Shown: in pieces, positions 7,584 to 17,459 of the stretch | Numbering within the stretch: the stretch's first letter is position 1 | How the letters are laid out: each line of letters starts with the position of its first letter | Assembly (NCBI RefSeq): GCF_007858255.1 | Contig: NZ_VFEU01000003.1 | Coordinates: 124,001-188,000 of the forward strand | Direction: 5' to 3' | DNA length: 64,000 nucleotides | From: Pseudomonas rhodesiae | Lineage (GTDB): Bacteria > Pseudomonadota > Gammaproteobacteria > Pseudomonadales > Pseudomonadaceae | The notes under the pieces: generated by a model | Database searches by the model: none | Told to the model about the DNA's origin: nothing | The model's input: the letters and a program-made list of their open reading frames with translations, nothing else | Program-made: the position numbers and the translations under genes

Positions 7584-9146
7584 ATGACTATTTCCGCAAG
7601 CACATCTCGCCCGACGACCTACTCCGGCCATTCATCAACGACGCCGCCAGAGCCGTCCGTTGAGATCAAGTACAAACGCCCTGACTCCGATGCATTCACC
7701 GCCGCCTCCCGGCCTTCTCCGGCTGGCAGAATCGGAGAAAAAAACTACATCAACAACGAAGTTTTGTTCCAAGACAAGAACGTCAAAATCTCCCAGGATT
7801 TCGAATTCGCAGCGACAAAAAAAGGCGACGTAAGCCTGATATCCACCCAGATCGTGCTGGAAACCGGCAACCGCGCAGACAACATCCACATCACCAAGGG
7901 CACCGACGGAAAGTTGCTCGCCACCGTCAACGCAAAGGCCTACACCCTCCAGTTACACGCGCGCCCCGACCTGGGGCAGTTCCAACCCCTGCATATCAAA
8001 ACCCACGGCGGCAACGACTCTGTAGTGATTGCCCCCGACGTCACCACCCCCCTCATCCGCATCGACCTGGGCGCCGGTAACGATTACGCCCATGCCGGTG
8101 GCGCCACTACTCAGATCAGGGGTGGCGCAGGAGACGACTATATCGTCATGGGCAGTGGGCGCGGTGCGGCCTCGGGCGAGGACGGCAACGACCTGTTGGT
8201 CGCGGGCAGCGGTAGCACTGCACTGTATGGCGGTAATGGCAACGATAGGATGTATGCCGTAACGCCTCTCGCCAAAGGCATGGTGCATATGGACGGCGGA
8301 AACGGTGACGACACAATGGTCGCTAGAAAGCGCCACGCCGTGATGCACGGTGGCGGTGGTAACAACCTGATGGTCAGCCACGACAGCGCGGTCATCTACA
8401 GCGGCCGTGGTAGCAACAGGGTCAGGTCCTACCACGACAATACGACGATCTACGCCAAGCCCTCAGACAACGTGGTTAGCTCGCTCAACTCACGCCGGAT
8501 CGATGTAGAGCCCAGTAACGCCGGAAAAAAAGCCTTTCGAGTAGAGGGCTCTGCCGAGTTCAAACAAAACTTCGAGGACAATCTGGAGCTGTTGCGAATG
8601 TCGCCGACCGGCCAAGGCGTATTGCAGAAGGCCGACGAACTGGCCGAGCAAAACAACGCCCCCATTACCCTCCGTGAATTAAGCGCCCGCGATGACATGC
8701 TGTACGGTTTCAACAACACATCCATTGGACAACACCTTGAAGCGGGAGGTGACTTGGACTCGCTCACGCTTTCACAGCAAGGTTTCATCGTTGACGGTCA
8801 GCCGGGAGCAAAGGCTGACCGCGGCACAATCCTCTACAACCCTTTGTCCATGTATAACGAAACTTCCAGCCCAATCACCGGCCTGGCCCATGAAATGGCC
8901 CACGCGTTCAACGGTGCCACCGGCACATTTGTGCCGGGCAATACGGCGGACTCGGCCAACAATAATACCGAGGAGCCGAATCTGGAACGGCAAGCCGTGG
9001 GCCTGCAAACCACCTCAGCACCTTTTGACTTTGATGGTGACCCAAACACCGCCCCGACCACGACCAACCCGCCCCCCTTCACCGAAAATGCCCTGAAGCG
9101 GGAGATGGGTCTGCCGTTACGCAAACGTGTCTTTGAGAATCCATAG
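7584..9146 (+). CDS. M91-type zinc metalloprotease with RTX-like repeats, candidate secreted effector
   Basis: The 520-residue protein has a Ser/Thr/Pro-rich N-terminus without a Sec signal, with Ile at position 3, as in many Pseudomonas type III effectors. Residues about 145-290 hold degenerate glycine/aspartate repeats such as GGAGDD, GGNGND and GGNGDD, which are RTX-like calcium-binding turns. The C-terminal domain has a zinc site H436-E-M-A-H440 and a probable third ligand E468 in ERQAVGL. This arrangement is known from the M91 family (NleD of pathogenic E. coli, HopH1 of P. syringae), which cleaves host signalling proteins. An hrp-box-like sequence lies just upstream. No secretion genes are in the window, so type III export is inferred; RTX/type I export is the alternative. 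Confidence 0.75.
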   Translation: MTISASTSRPTTYSGHSSTTPPEPSVEIKYKRPDSDAFTAASRPSPAGRIGEKNYINNEVLFQDKNVKISQDFEFAATKKGDVSLISTQIVLETGNRADNIHITKGTDGKLLATVNAKAYTLQLHARPDLGQFQPLHIKTHGGNDSVVIAPDVTTPLIRIDLGAGNDYAHAGGATTQIRGGAGDDYIVMGSGRGAASGEDGNDLLVAGSGSTALYGGNGNDRMYAVTPLAKGMVHMDGGNGDDTMVARKRHAVMHGGGGNNLMVSHDSAVIYSGRGSNRVRSYHDNTTIYAKPSDNVVSSLNSRRIDVEPSNAGKKAFRVEGSAEFKQNFEDNLELLRMSPTGQGVLQKADELAEQNNAPITLRELSARDDMLYGFNNTSIGQHLEAGGDLDSLTLSQQGFIVDGQPGAKADRGTILYNPLSMYNETSSPITGLAHEMAHAFNGATGTFVPGNTADSANNNTEEPNLERQAVGLQTTSAPFDFDGDPNTAPTTTNPPPFTENALKREMGLPLRKRVFENP

Positions 9147-9173
9147 ACCTGAGGTCCGAGCCCTCCACGCCTG

Positions 9174-9206
9174 CGCGGGAACCCCCTGTTCAAACCGGTT
9201 CCCGCG
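9174..9206. terminator. Hairpin between the M91 gene and pcaC
   Basis: The stem CGCGGGAACC / GGTTCCCGCG has 10 perfect pairs, and its right arm lies within the last codons of pcaC. It sits between two convergent genes and could terminate both, but there is no T-run. Confidence 0.35.
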
Positions 9207-9588
9207 ACTCCACACCCAGCTCATCCCACACCGACTCGGCCAGGTGAAAGGTCGCATTCGCCGCCGGAATCCCGCAGTAGATGGCGCTCTGCATCAGCAC
9301 CTCCTTGATCTCGGCGCGGGTCACGCCGTTGCTGGCGGCGGCGCGCAGGTGCAGCTTGAGTTCTTCGCTGCGGTTCATGCCGATCAGCATGGCGATGGTG
9401 ATCAGGCTGCGGGTGTGCCTGGGCAAGCCCGGTCGGGTCCAGATATCGCCCCAGGCATGACGGGTGATCATCTCCTGGAACTCGCTGTTGAATTCGGTCA
9501 ACGCATTGAGGCTGCGGTCGACATGGGCATCGCCCAGCACTTCACGACGCACTTGCAGGCCGTCGGCGTAACGTTGTTTCTCGTCCAC
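9190..9588 (-). CDS. pcaC: 4-carboxymuconolactone decarboxylase
   Basis: This cytosolic enzyme decarboxylates gamma-carboxymuconolactone to beta-ketoadipate enol-lactone. The 132 residues are the full family length for the stand-alone enzyme. The AhpD/CMD fold signature is visible as GDIWTRPGLPRHTRSLITIA around residue 47 and the IKEVLMQSAIYCGIPAA helix near 95. It is last in the pcaTBDC block, 10 bases after pcaD, so it is probably co-transcribed. A hairpin overlaps its end. Confidence 0.96.
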   Translation of the reverse strand: MDEKQRYADGLQVRREVLGDAHVDRSLNALTEFNSEFQEMITRHAWGDIWTRPGLPRHTRSLITIAMLIGMNRSEELKLHLRAAASNGVTRAEIKEVLMQSAIYCGIPAANATFHLAESVWDELGVESREPV

Positions 9589-9598
9589 GAAAAGCTCC

Positions 9599-10390
9599 TT
9601 AGCGGCACAACAGGAATTTAATCACCCGGTCACTGAACGCAGCACCGGCCTGCACATTGGACAGGTGCGCGGCGTAGAACTCGGCGTACTCGGCAGCCTT
9701 GACCTGTTGCTGGATAAAGTGCCCACCCGCTGGCGGCGTGACGGCATCTTCACTGCCGGCGATGACCAGGGTCGGCACCTGGATCGACCCTAGGTTTGCG
9801 CGTAAATCCGTATCCCGTACCGCCGCGCAGTTGGCCGCGTAGCCCTGGGGCGCGGTGGCGGCGAGCATGTCGGTGATCAGTTTGGCCTGATGTGGGTTGG
9901 CGGCCGCGAAGTCGGGGGTGAACCAGCGCGCAATCGACGCATCGCGCAAAGCCACCATCGCATCCGCGCCATCGCGCAGCACCGTCTCGATGCGTGGGTT
10001 CCACACCTCGGGCGTGCCGATTTTGGCGGCGGTGTTGCACACCACCAGACGCTGCAAGCGCTCACCGGCGTTAATGCCCAGCCATTGGCCGATCAGGCCG
10101 CCCATGGACAACCCGCAAAAATGCGCGCGGCGAATCTGCAACCCATCCAGCAGCGCGAGCACATCGCGCCCCAATTGCTCGATGCTGTAAGGCCCCTCGG
10201 TCACCAGCGATTTGCCATGCCCACGGGTGTCATAGCGCAACACGCGAAAATGCTCGGTGAACGCCGGGATCTGGGTATCCCACATACGTAGGTTGGTGCC
10301 CAACGAATTGGACAGCACCAGCACCGGCGCATCCACCGGGCCTTCCAGTTGGTAGTGCAGGTCGCCCTCGGCGAGTTGTACAAAAGCCAC
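9599..10390 (-). CDS. pcaD: 3-oxoadipate enol-lactonase
   Basis: This enzyme hydrolyses beta-ketoadipate enol-lactone to beta-ketoadipate. The 263-residue alpha/beta hydrolase has the nucleophile elbow GLSMGG near residue 96 and an oxyanion region around SNSLGTNLRMW. An acid-bearing VIAGSEDAVTPP strand lies near 210, and HLSNVQAG supplies the likely catalytic His. It lies 10 bases after pcaB and 10 before pcaC in one transcription direction. Length and motifs are normal for PcaD. Confidence 0.96.
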   Translation of the reverse strand: MAFVQLAEGDLHYQLEGPVDAPVLVLSNSLGTNLRMWDTQIPAFTEHFRVLRYDTRGHGKSLVTEGPYSIEQLGRDVLALLDGLQIRRAHFCGLSMGGLIGQWLGINAGERLQRLVVCNTAAKIGTPEVWNPRIETVLRDGADAMVALRDASIARWFTPDFAAANPHQAKLITDMLAATAPQGYAANCAAVRDTDLRANLGSIQVPTLVIAGSEDAVTPPAGGHFIQQQVKAAEYAEFYAAHLSNVQAGAAFSDRVIKFLLCR

Positions 10391-10400
10391 AGCAGTCTCC

Positions 10401-11765
10401 TCAGGCAGTCAATGCAAAATGATCGGTCACGGCGCGGCTGACCCAAGTGTGCGCCTGCCCCAGGTAATGGGCCGGGTCGAGCAGGCGATCCAGCTCCGTG
10501 GCGGACAGTTCGGCGGTGATCTGTGGTTCGTCCGCCAATACCGCGCGCAGATGGCGCCCCTCGGCGACCGCCCGCTGACAGCATCGCTCCAGCAGATGGT
10601 GCGCGGTTTCGCGGCCCAGGCGCTGGGCGAGCACAATGCTCACCGCTTCGGCCAGCACCAGGCCCTGGGTCAATTCGAGGTTGCGCGCCATGCGCGCCGG
10701 GTCGACCTCCAAGCCCTGGCTCAGCAATACCGCCTGCTGCAAGGCACCGGAAACCAACCGGCAAATCTGCGGCAGGGTTTCCCACTCGGCATGCCACAGG
10801 CCCAGGCTGCGCTCGTGTTCCTGGGGCATGGCGCTGAACATCGTGGCCACCAGCCCCGGTACACGAGTGGCGGCGCTGATCAGGACGGCGGCGCCCACCG
10901 GGTTGCGTTTGTGCGGCATGGTGGAAGAACCGCCCTTGCCCGGCGCGGCAGGTTCGAACACTTCCGCCGCTTCGGTCTGCATCAGCAGGCTGATGTCCCG
11001 CCCCAGCTTGCCGAGGCTGCCGGCGATCAGGCCCAACACACTGGCGAACTCCACCAGGCGATCACGCTGGGTGTGCCAGGGTTGATCGGGCAGGCTCAGG
11101 TGCAGTTCGGCGGCCAAGGCTTCGGCCACCGGCATGGCCTGTTCGCCCAACGCCGCCAACGTGCCGGAGGCGCCGCCGAATTGCAGCACCAGCAAACGCG
11201 GTTTGAGTTCGGCCAGACGTTGCCGGCTGCGCGTCACCGCGCCCAGCCATCCGGCGATTTTCATGCCCAGGGTCACGGGTGTCGCATGTTGCAACCAGGT
11301 GCGCCCGGCCAATGGCACCGCGGCATAGCGCTGGGCTTGCGCGGCCAGCACATCGCCCAATTGCGCCAGGTCGCTTTCGATCAACACCAAGGCACGCCGC
11401 AGTTGCAGGACCAGGCCGGTGTCCATCACGTCCTGGCTGGTGGCGCCCAGGTGCACATAGCGCTCGGCGTCGGCGTCCTCGCTGGCAATCAATTTGCCCA
11501 AGGCTTTCACCACTGGGATCGCCGAGTTGCCCGCCGAGGCAATCGCCATGCCGAGGGCATCCACGTCGTACAGCGATGCCAGGCACGCCTGGGCAATCGG
11601 TGCCACGGCCGCTGGCGGAATCAACCCGACGCGCGCCTGCGCCCGGGCCAGAGCGGCTTCGAAATCCAGCATGCCCTGCAAGCGCCCCTGGTCGCAGAAC
11701 ACCTCGGCCATGCTGTCGGCGGTGAAATAGGCGTCGAACAGTTGGTTACTCGTGCGCAACGTCAT
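10401..11765 (-). CDS. pcaB: 3-carboxy-cis,cis-muconate cycloisomerase
   Basis: This enzyme lactonises beta-carboxy-cis,cis-muconate, the product of protocatechuate ring cleavage. The 454 residues belong to the fumarase/aspartase superfamily. The diagnostic signature GKGGSSTMPHKRNP lies near residue 280, with supporting blocks TSQDVMDTGL near 110 and GRTWLQHATPVTLG near 155. It begins 10 bases after the pcaT stop codon and belongs to the pcaTBDC unit. Confidence 0.97.
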   Translation of the reverse strand: MTLRTSNQLFDAYFTADSMAEVFCDQGRLQGMLDFEAALARAQARVGLIPPAAVAPIAQACLASLYDVDALGMAIASAGNSAIPVVKALGKLIASEDADAERYVHLGATSQDVMDTGLVLQLRRALVLIESDLAQLGDVLAAQAQRYAAVPLAGRTWLQHATPVTLGMKIAGWLGAVTRSRQRLAELKPRLLVLQFGGASGTLAALGEQAMPVAEALAAELHLSLPDQPWHTQRDRLVEFASVLGLIAGSLGKLGRDISLLMQTEAAEVFEPAAPGKGGSSTMPHKRNPVGAAVLISAATRVPGLVATMFSAMPQEHERSLGLWHAEWETLPQICRLVSGALQQAVLLSQGLEVDPARMARNLELTQGLVLAEAVSIVLAQRLGRETAHHLLERCCQRAVAEGRHLRAVLADEPQITAELSATELDRLLDPAHYLGQAHTWVSRAVTDHFALTA

Positions 11766-11775
11766 AACTGAGTCC

Positions 11776-13068
11776 TTACAGATCGTGATGCAGGTATTCC
11801 GCCTGTTTCGGCAGACGCAAGCTGAACAGGAACGCCACCGCCATCATGCCAGTCACGTACCAGTAGAAAGTGTTTTCCATGCCCATGGACTTCAAGCCCA
11901 ACGCCACATATTCCGCCGAGCCGCCGAACAGCGCATTGGCCACGGCGTAAGCCAGCCCGACGCCGAGGGCGCGAACATGGGGCGGGAACATTTCGGCTTT
12001 CACCAGGCCGCTGATGGAGGTGTAGAAACTCACAATCGCCAGTGCCAGGGAAATCAACACAAATGCCAGAAACGGACTGGTCACGGTTTTCAACGTCAAC
12101 AGGATCGGCACCGTGCACAGCGTGCCGAGCGCGCCGAACCAGAGCATCGAGTTACGTCGGCCGATCTTGTCCGAGAGCATGCCGAACAACGGCTGCATGC
12201 ACATGTACAAAAACAGCGCGCCGGTCATGATGAAGCTGGCGGTCTTGGCGTGCAGGCCGGCGGTGTTCACCAGGTACTTCTGCATGTAGGTGGTGAATGT
12301 GTAGAAAATCAGCGAACCGCCGGCGGTGTAGCCCAGTACTGTGATAAACGCGGCTTTGTGATGACGGAACAGCGCGGCCACACTGCCGGCGTTTTTGTCC
12401 TGGCGGGTTTCCTGGCTGGTGGTTTCTTTCAGGGTGCGACGCAGCAACAAGGAGATCAGCGCGGCAATCGCGCCGATCACGAACGGAACGCGCCAGCCCC
12501 AGGCGCGCAGCTCCTCTTCGCTGAGCAGCTGTTGCAGGATCACCACCACCAGCACGGCCAGCAATTGCCCGCCGATCAGCGTCACGTATTGGAACGAGGC
12601 GAAGAAGCCGCGCTGCCCCTTGAGCGCCACCTCACTCATATAAGTGGCCGTGGTGCCGTATTCGCCGCCCACCGACAACCCCTGGAACAACCGCGCCACC
12701 AGCAGCAATGCCGGGGCCCAGGCGCCGATATCCTTGTAGGTGGGCAGAAAGGCGATAACCAGCGACCCGGCGCACATCATCAGCACCGAGATCATCATCG
12801 AGTTCTTGCGCCCATGCTTATCGGCCACTCGACCAAACAGCCAGCCGCCGATCGGCCGCATCAGGAACCCGGCGGCGAACACACCGGCGGTGTTAAGCAG
12901 TTGAACGGTGGGATCATCCGATGGGAAAAACGCCGGAGCGAAATAAATGGCGCAGAAGGCATAGACGTAAAAGTCGAACCATTCGACCAAGTTGCCGGAA
13001 GAGGCACCGACAATCGCGAAGATGCGCTTGCTGCGTTCTTCGCCGGTGTAATGACTGGTGGTGGTCAT
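11776..13068 (-). CDS. pcaT: MFS dicarboxylic/aromatic pathway transporter PcaT
   Basis: This inner-membrane proton symporter of the metabolite:H+ symporter group is thought to take up beta-ketoadipate and related dicarboxylates. The 430 residues have 12 predicted membrane helices. The N-terminal [16 protein letters not shown] block is typical of KgtP/ShiA-like carriers, and the MFS loop motif [12 protein letters not shown] lies near residue 85, with [13 protein letters not shown] near 130. It heads pcaTBDC and is separated from pcaG by 173 bp containing a REPIN, so it may have its own promoter. Confidence 0.92.
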   Translation of the reverse strand: MTTTSHYTGEERSKRIFAIVGASSGNLVEWFDFYVYAFCAIYFAPAFFPSDDPTVQLLNTAGVFAAGFLMRPIGGWLFGRVADKHGRKNSMMISVLMMCAGSLVIAFLPTYKDIGAWAPALLLVARLFQGLSVGGEYGTTATYMSEVALKGQRGFFASFQYVTLIGGQLLAVLVVVILQQLLSEEELRAWGWRVPFVIGAIAALISLLLRRTLKETTSQETRQDKNAGSVAALFRHHKAAFITVLGYTAGGSLIFYTFTTYMQKYLVNTAGLHAKTASFIMTGALFLYMCMQPLFGMLSDKIGRRNSMLWFGALGTLCTVPILLTLKTVTSPFLAFVLISLALAIVSFYTSISGLVKAEMFPPHVRALGVGLAYAVANALFGGSAEYVALGLKSMGMENTFYWYVTGMMAVAFLFSLRLPKQAEYLHHDL

Positions 13069-13146
13069 AGTGTTTTCACTCAGTGGGAACGGTTATAGCC
13101 TAGACACACTTTGCAACAGCCATGTTCCGAAAGCGGTGCCTGAGAC

Positions 13147-13229
13147 GGCCTGATCGGGGGCAAGCCCCCTCCCACATCTTGACCGCACCGCCTAACAACT
13201 GTGGGAGGGAGCTTGCCCCCGATCAGGCC
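13147..13229. repeat. REPIN (inverted pair of REP sequences)
   Basis: Two oppositely oriented REP units lie around a short spacer. GGCCTGATCGGGGGCAAG and CTTGCCCCCGATCAGGCC are perfect inverted ends, with CCCTCCCACA and TGTGGGAGGG inside them. The element fills most of the gap between pcaG and pcaT and would form a long hairpin in RNA, so it may separate two transcription units or protect a 3' end. Confidence 0.85.
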
Positions 13230-13241
13230 CTACCAAACGAC

Positions 13242-13808
13242 TCAATAATCGAAGAACACCGTTTCCTTATCGGTCCCCTGCAAAATCACATTCCACTGAT
13301 ACACACCGTGCGCGTCCGGCTTGGCCACCAAGGTACTCCGGCGCTCCGCGGGCACACAGGCCAGCAACGGGTCATCCCCATTCAGTGCTTCACCATCGAA
13401 ATAAATCCGCGTAAGCAAGTGCTTCACCAGACCACGGGCAAACACCAATATCACCAAGTGCGGTGCCTGGGTCGTGCCGTTGAGCCCCGGCACACTGCCC
13501 GGCTTGATGGTGGTGAAGCGAAACCGCCCTTCGGCGTCCACCGGCACGCGGCCGAAGCCTTCAAAACTTGGGTCGAGGGCTTTGTCCTGCTCGTCCTCGG
13601 GGTGGTCGTACTTGCCGGCGGCGTTGGCCTGCCAGACTTCCAGCATGGCGTCATTGACGACCTCGCCCTTGCCATCCACCACTTGCCCGCTGATCGCCAC
13701 GCGCTCGCCTAGGGTGGCCGGGGTGGTCAGGTCTTCGCGGTTCAGCCAGGTCAGACCAATGTGGTAGTACGGCCCGACGGTGTGGGACGTGGTTGCGTTG
13801 AGTGTCAT
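13242..13808 (-). CDS. pcaG: Protocatechuate 3,4-dioxygenase, alpha subunit
   Basis: This subunit pairs with PcaH in the intradiol Fe(III) enzyme that opens protocatechuate to 3-carboxy-cis,cis-muconate. The 188 residues from the ATG at 13808 begin MTLNATTSHTVGPYYHIGL, the usual PcaG start, with GGAGAAAT upstream; longer in-frame starts run into pcaH. It lacks the full iron-ligand set, as expected for the alpha chain. PcaH ends one base before this start, so the two are tightly coupled. Confidence 0.96.
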   Translation of the reverse strand: MTLNATTSHTVGPYYHIGLTWLNREDLTTPATLGERVAISGQVVDGKGEVVNDAMLEVWQANAAGKYDHPEDEQDKALDPSFEGFGRVPVDAEGRFRFTTIKPGSVPGLNGTTQAPHLVILVFARGLVKHLLTRIYFDGEALNGDDPLLACVPAERRSTLVAKPDAHGVYQWNVILQGTDKETVFFDY

Positions 13809-13809
13809 C

Positions 13810-14514
13810 TTATTTCTCCATCGGCGTGGCATCGCGGCCGCGCAGGACGATGTCCCAGCGGTAGCCGAGGGCATAGGACGGAATGGTTTTTTCCAGATCG
13901 AAACGCGCGATCAGGCGTTCCTTGGCACGGGTGTCCGGCACGCAGTTGTAGATCGGGTCGTATTCGAGCAGCGGGTCGCCGGGGAAATACATCTGGGTCA
14001 CCAAACGCGTGAGCACGCTGGGGCCGAACAGCGAAAAGTGGATATGGGCCGGACGCCACGCGTTGTGGTGGTTGCCCCACGGATAGGCGCCGGGCTTGAT
14101 GGTCTGGAACTGGTACCAGCCGTCGGCGTCGGTAACGGTACGCCCGGTGCCGGTGAAGTTGGGGTCCAGCGGCGCATCGTGCAGGTCGCGCGGGTGGTTG
14201 TAGCGCCCGGCCGCGTTGGCCTGCCAGATCTCCACCAGAATACCGGGCACCGGCAGGCCGTTTTCATCCAGCACGCGGCCATGGATGATGATGCGTTCGC
14301 CCAGGGGCTCGCCGTCATGCTGGGCGGTGAGGTCGTTGTCCTTCTCGCCGACCCGCTCGGCGCCGATGGTCGGGCCGGTGATTTCCGACAAGGAATGGGG
14401 CAGAAACACCAACGGCTTGGACGGCGAACGCAGGTTCGTCGACTGGTACGCCGGATGCAGGTATTCAGGCTGGGTGCCCGCCTGGGGGCGCCGGTAACCG
14501 GGCTTATCACTCAT
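13810..14514 (-). CDS. pcaH: Protocatechuate 3,4-dioxygenase, beta subunit
   Basis: This is the catalytic, iron-bearing subunit of protocatechuate 3,4-dioxygenase, with 234 residues. The intradiol signature runs through IIIHGRVLDENGLPVPGILV (near residue 80) and the EIWQANAAGRYNH strand. The Tyr and His iron ligands lie in the YNHPRD and PWGNHHNAWRPAHIHFSLFG blocks. The start at 14514 follows GAGGATGGCTCC. It sits 23 bp after pcaF and directly before pcaG. In some pseudomonads pcaHG lies away from the other pca genes; here it is inside the cluster. Confidence 0.97.
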   Translation of the reverse strand: MSDKPGYRRPQAGTQPEYLHPAYQSTNLRSPSKPLVFLPHSLSEITGPTIGAERVGEKDNDLTAQHDGEPLGERIIIHGRVLDENGLPVPGILVEIWQANAAGRYNHPRDLHDAPLDPNFTGTGRTVTDADGWYQFQTIKPGAYPWGNHHNAWRPAHIHFSLFGPSVLTRLVTQMYFPGDPLLEYDPIYNCVPDTRAKERLIARFDLEKTIPSYALGYRWDIVLRGRDATPMEK

Positions 14515-14537
14515 GGAGCCATCCTCTCTTATTAGAC

Positions 14538-15737
14538 TCAGACGCGTTCGATCGCCAGGGCCAGGCCTTGGCCGACGCCCACGCATAGGGTGGTCAGGCC
14601 TTTGCGGCCGCCGGTTTTTTCCAATTGATGCAGGGCCGTCAAGACCAGCCGCGCGCCGCTCATGCCCAATGGATGGCCAAGGGCAATAGCGCCGCCGTTC
14701 GGGTTGACCTGCGGCGCATCGTCGGCCAGGCCCAGTTCACGCAGTACGGCCAGGCCTTGGCTGGCGAAGGCTTCGTTGAGCTCGATCACATCGAAATCGC
14801 TTACTGCCAGGTCCAGACGGGCCAACAGTTTGCGCACCGCCGGCACCGGGCCGATGCCCATTACGCGCGGGGCTACACCGGCACTGGCCATGCCCAATAC
14901 GCGGGCGCGGGCCGTCAAACCGTGTTGTCGCACAGCCTCGGCGGACGCCAGAATCAGCGCCGCCGCGCCGTCGTTGACCCCCGAGGCATTGCCGGCGGTG
15001 ACACTCTTGTCGGGGCCGTTGACCGGCTTGAGTTTGGCCAGGGCTTCCAGGGTGGTGTCCCGTGGATGTTCATCGCGTTCCACCACGGTTTCGCCTTTTT
15101 TATGGGCGACCCGCACCGGCACGATTTCCTCGGCAAAGTAACCGGCGGCCTGCGCGGCAGCCGTGCGTTGCTGGCTGCGCAGGGCGAACGCGTCCTGGTC
15201 GGCGCGGGAGACGTTGTAATCGTCGGCCACGTTATCGGCGGTTTGCGGCATCGCATCCACGCCGTATTGGGCTTTCATCAACGGGTTGATAAAGCGCCAG
15301 CCGATGGTGGTGTCTTCCAGCGTCATGTTGCGCGAAAACGCGGCATCGGCCTTGCCCATCACGAAGGGCGCACGGGACATCGACTCGACGCCACCGGCAA
15401 TCACCAACTCCATCTCGCCGCTGGCAATGGCACGAAACGCAGTGCCGATGGCCTCCATGCCCGAGGCGCACAAACGGTTGAGGGTCACGCCCGGCACGCT
15501 CTCCGGCAGGCCGGCCAGCAGCAACGCCATGCGCGCCACATTGCGGTTGTCTTCGCCGGCCTGGTTGGCACAGCCGAGGAACACCTCATCGACCGCGTCC
15601 CATTGCACCGACGGGTTGCGCGCCATCAGCGCCTTGATCGGCAGCGCCGCCAGGTCGTCGGCGCGTACGCTGGATAAACCACCGCCAAAGCGGCCGATGG
15701 GGGTGCGAATGGCGTCGCAGATAAATACCTCGCGCAT
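14538..15737 (-). CDS. pcaF: 3-oxoadipyl-CoA thiolase
   Basis: This enzyme cleaves beta-ketoadipyl-CoA with CoA to succinyl-CoA and acetyl-CoA, the last step of the pathway. It is a 399-residue thiolase with nucleophile Cys in [12 protein letters not shown] near residue 90, the His motif [12 protein letters not shown] near 350 and the second Cys in TLCVGVGQG near 385. The N-terminus [19 protein letters not shown] is characteristic. Its start codon overlaps the end of pcaJ, indicating translational coupling. Confidence 0.97.
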   Translation of the reverse strand: MREVFICDAIRTPIGRFGGGLSSVRADDLAALPIKALMARNPSVQWDAVDEVFLGCANQAGEDNRNVARMALLLAGLPESVPGVTLNRLCASGMEAIGTAFRAIASGEMELVIAGGVESMSRAPFVMGKADAAFSRNMTLEDTTIGWRFINPLMKAQYGVDAMPQTADNVADDYNVSRADQDAFALRSQQRTAAAQAAGYFAEEIVPVRVAHKKGETVVERDEHPRDTTLEALAKLKPVNGPDKSVTAGNASGVNDGAAALILASAEAVRQHGLTARARVLGMASAGVAPRVMGIGPVPAVRKLLARLDLAVSDFDVIELNEAFASQGLAVLRELGLADDAPQVNPNGGAIALGHPLGMSGARLVLTALHQLEKTGGRKGLTTLCVGVGQGLALAIERV

Positions 15738-16516
15738 CAGGCTTCTCCCGGGGCTTGGCCGTGGGCGGCGGCGGTGCGGGCTTCAAGGTCGCGCAACGCG
15801 GTCAGCTCGGCCTCAGTGGGTTCGGCGGTGGTGCTGACCTGTTCGGCGAAACGAATCGCCCAACCGGTGGCGGCCACCACCTGTTCACGGGTCACGCCGG
15901 GATGCAGCGCGGTGACCACGAACTCATGGGTGCCCTCCTCCGGCTCCATGACGCACAGGTCGGTAATAATCCCTACAGGCCCTGCGCCTGGCAGACCCAG
16001 CCGTTTACGCGAGTCGCCGCCTTCGCCATGGCCGACCGAGGTGATGAAGTCCAGCTTGTCGACGAACGATCGCGCCGACTGCTTGAGAATGATCAACACG
16101 CTCTTGGCCGAGCCGGCGATTTCCGGCGCACCCCCGGCCCCCGGCAAACGCACCTTGGGCTGGTGGTAATCGCCGACCACGGTCGTGTTGATATTGCCGA
16201 AACGGTCGACCTGGGCCGCGCCGAGGAAGCCCACGTCAATGCGCCCGCCTTGCAGCCAGTAACGGAAAATTTCCCCAGTGGGCACCACGGTGTCGGCGGT
16301 TTCCGCCAGCTCGCCATCACCGATGGACAGCGGCAGCACGGACGGCTTGGCGCCGATCGGGCCGGACTCGTAGATCAGCACCACGTCCGGCGATGAGGTC
16401 AGGCGCGCCAGGTTGGCGGCCTTGGAGGGCAGGCCGATGCCGACGAAGCACACCGAACCGTTGTTGAGGCGGCGCGCGGCGGCGACGGTCATCATCTCAT
16501 TGGTCGAATAGGTCAT
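15737..16516 (-). CDS. pcaJ: 3-oxoadipate CoA-transferase, subunit B
   Basis: This is the beta subunit of succinyl-CoA:3-oxoadipate CoA-transferase, which activates beta-ketoadipate. The 259 residues carry the coenzyme-A transferase active-site motif YESGPIG near residue 50, where the Glu forms the CoA thioester. [13 protein letters not shown] follows near 128. Start and stop codons overlap those of pcaI and pcaF. Length and motifs fit PcaJ/CatJ. Confidence 0.96.
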   Translation of the reverse strand: MTYSTNEMMTVAAARRLNNGSVCFVGIGLPSKAANLARLTSSPDVVLIYESGPIGAKPSVLPLSIGDGELAETADTVVPTGEIFRYWLQGGRIDVGFLGAAQVDRFGNINTTVVGDYHQPKVRLPGAGGAPEIAGSAKSVLIILKQSARSFVDKLDFITSVGHGEGGDSRKRLGLPGAGPVGIITDLCVMEPEEGTHEFVVTALHPGVTREQVVAATGWAIRFAEQVSTTAEPTEAELTALRDLEARTAAAHGQAPGEA

Positions 16517-17373
16517 TACTTGGCCTCCGGTGCGGCGGCCAGCTTGGCCTGGAACTCAGTGAAATCGGCAGTGCCGCGGATGTAGTCGTCGATCCATGCG
16601 GTAAAGGTCTCACGGTCGCGAGCGATAGGGTCCCACGCCTGATAGAAACGGTTATCCCGCTCGTTGTAGCCATGGGCGTAGGACGGGTGCGCGCCGCCGG
16701 GCACATGGCACACCGCTGTCAGGGCCCAGGTCGGCAGCACACAGCTGTTCATCGGCGCGTTCAGGTCGTCGACGATTTCTTCCACGGTGACGATGCAACG
16801 CTTGGCGGCCAGCGCGGCTTCTTTCTGTACACCGAGAATGCCCCAGAGCAACACGTTGCCCTTGCGGTCGGCCTTCTGCGCGTGAATCACCGTGACATCC
16901 GGGCGCACCGACGGCACCGCTGCCAGCACTTCGCCGGTGAATGGGCAAGTCACGCTCTTGATCAGCGGGTTGACCTTGGGCAAGTCGGAACCGGCGTAAG
17001 CGCGCAGCACCGCGAACGGTAGGCCGGAGGCCCCGGCTACGTAAGCATTGGCCAGGTCGGCGTGGCTGTGTTCTTCGATCTCCAGCGGTTGCGGCCACTG
17101 CTTTTCGACCGCGTCGCGCAGACGATGCAGGGAGCCTACGCCGGGGTTGCCGCCCCAGGAAAAAATCAGCTTGCGGGCACAACCGGCGCCGATCAACTGG
17201 TCGTAGATCAGGTCAGGTGTCATGCGTACCAGCGTCAGGTCTTTCTTGCCTTGACGAATGATTTCATGACCCGCTGCCGTAGGAATGAGGTGGGTAAAAC
17301 CTTCCATTGCGACGGTATCGCCGTCGTTGACGAATTGCTTTACCGCATCACGCAGGGCAAGGATTTCAGCCAT
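16516..17373 (-). CDS. pcaI: 3-oxoadipate CoA-transferase, subunit A
   Basis: This is the alpha subunit that pairs with PcaJ. The 285 residues start MAEILALRDAVKQFVNDGDT, with the family segment GFTHLIPTAAGHEIIRQGKK and the CoA-binding GGNPGVGSLHR loop near residue 83. The start at 17373 has GGGAG 10 bases upstream; a longer in-frame start at 17460 would run through the PcaR sites. It is the first gene of pcaIJFHG, and two PcaR-type cores lie about 90 bp upstream. Confidence 0.95.
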   Translation of the reverse strand: MAEILALRDAVKQFVNDGDTVAMEGFTHLIPTAAGHEIIRQGKKDLTLVRMTPDLIYDQLIGAGCARKLIFSWGGNPGVGSLHRLRDAVEKQWPQPLEIEEHSHADLANAYVAGASGLPFAVLRAYAGSDLPKVNPLIKSVTCPFTGEVLAAVPSVRPDVTVIHAQKADRKGNVLLWGILGVQKEAALAAKRCIVTVEEIVDDLNAPMNSCVLPTWALTAVCHVPGGAHPSYAHGYNERDNRFYQAWDPIARDRETFTAWIDDYIRGTADFTEFQAKLAAAPEAK

Positions 17374-17459
17374 GGGGGTCGGGCTCCCGGTGTTGATCGA
17401 AAAAGGCGCTGAGGGCGCGCCGAGTGCTTGCAGATTAAGCCGGGCAAATGGGCCGAACA

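Noticed and set aside
10419..11771. Antisense frame over pcaB (450 codons)
   Set aside because: Shadow frame; Gly/His/Gln-rich translation without domains, opposite a clear cycloisomerase.
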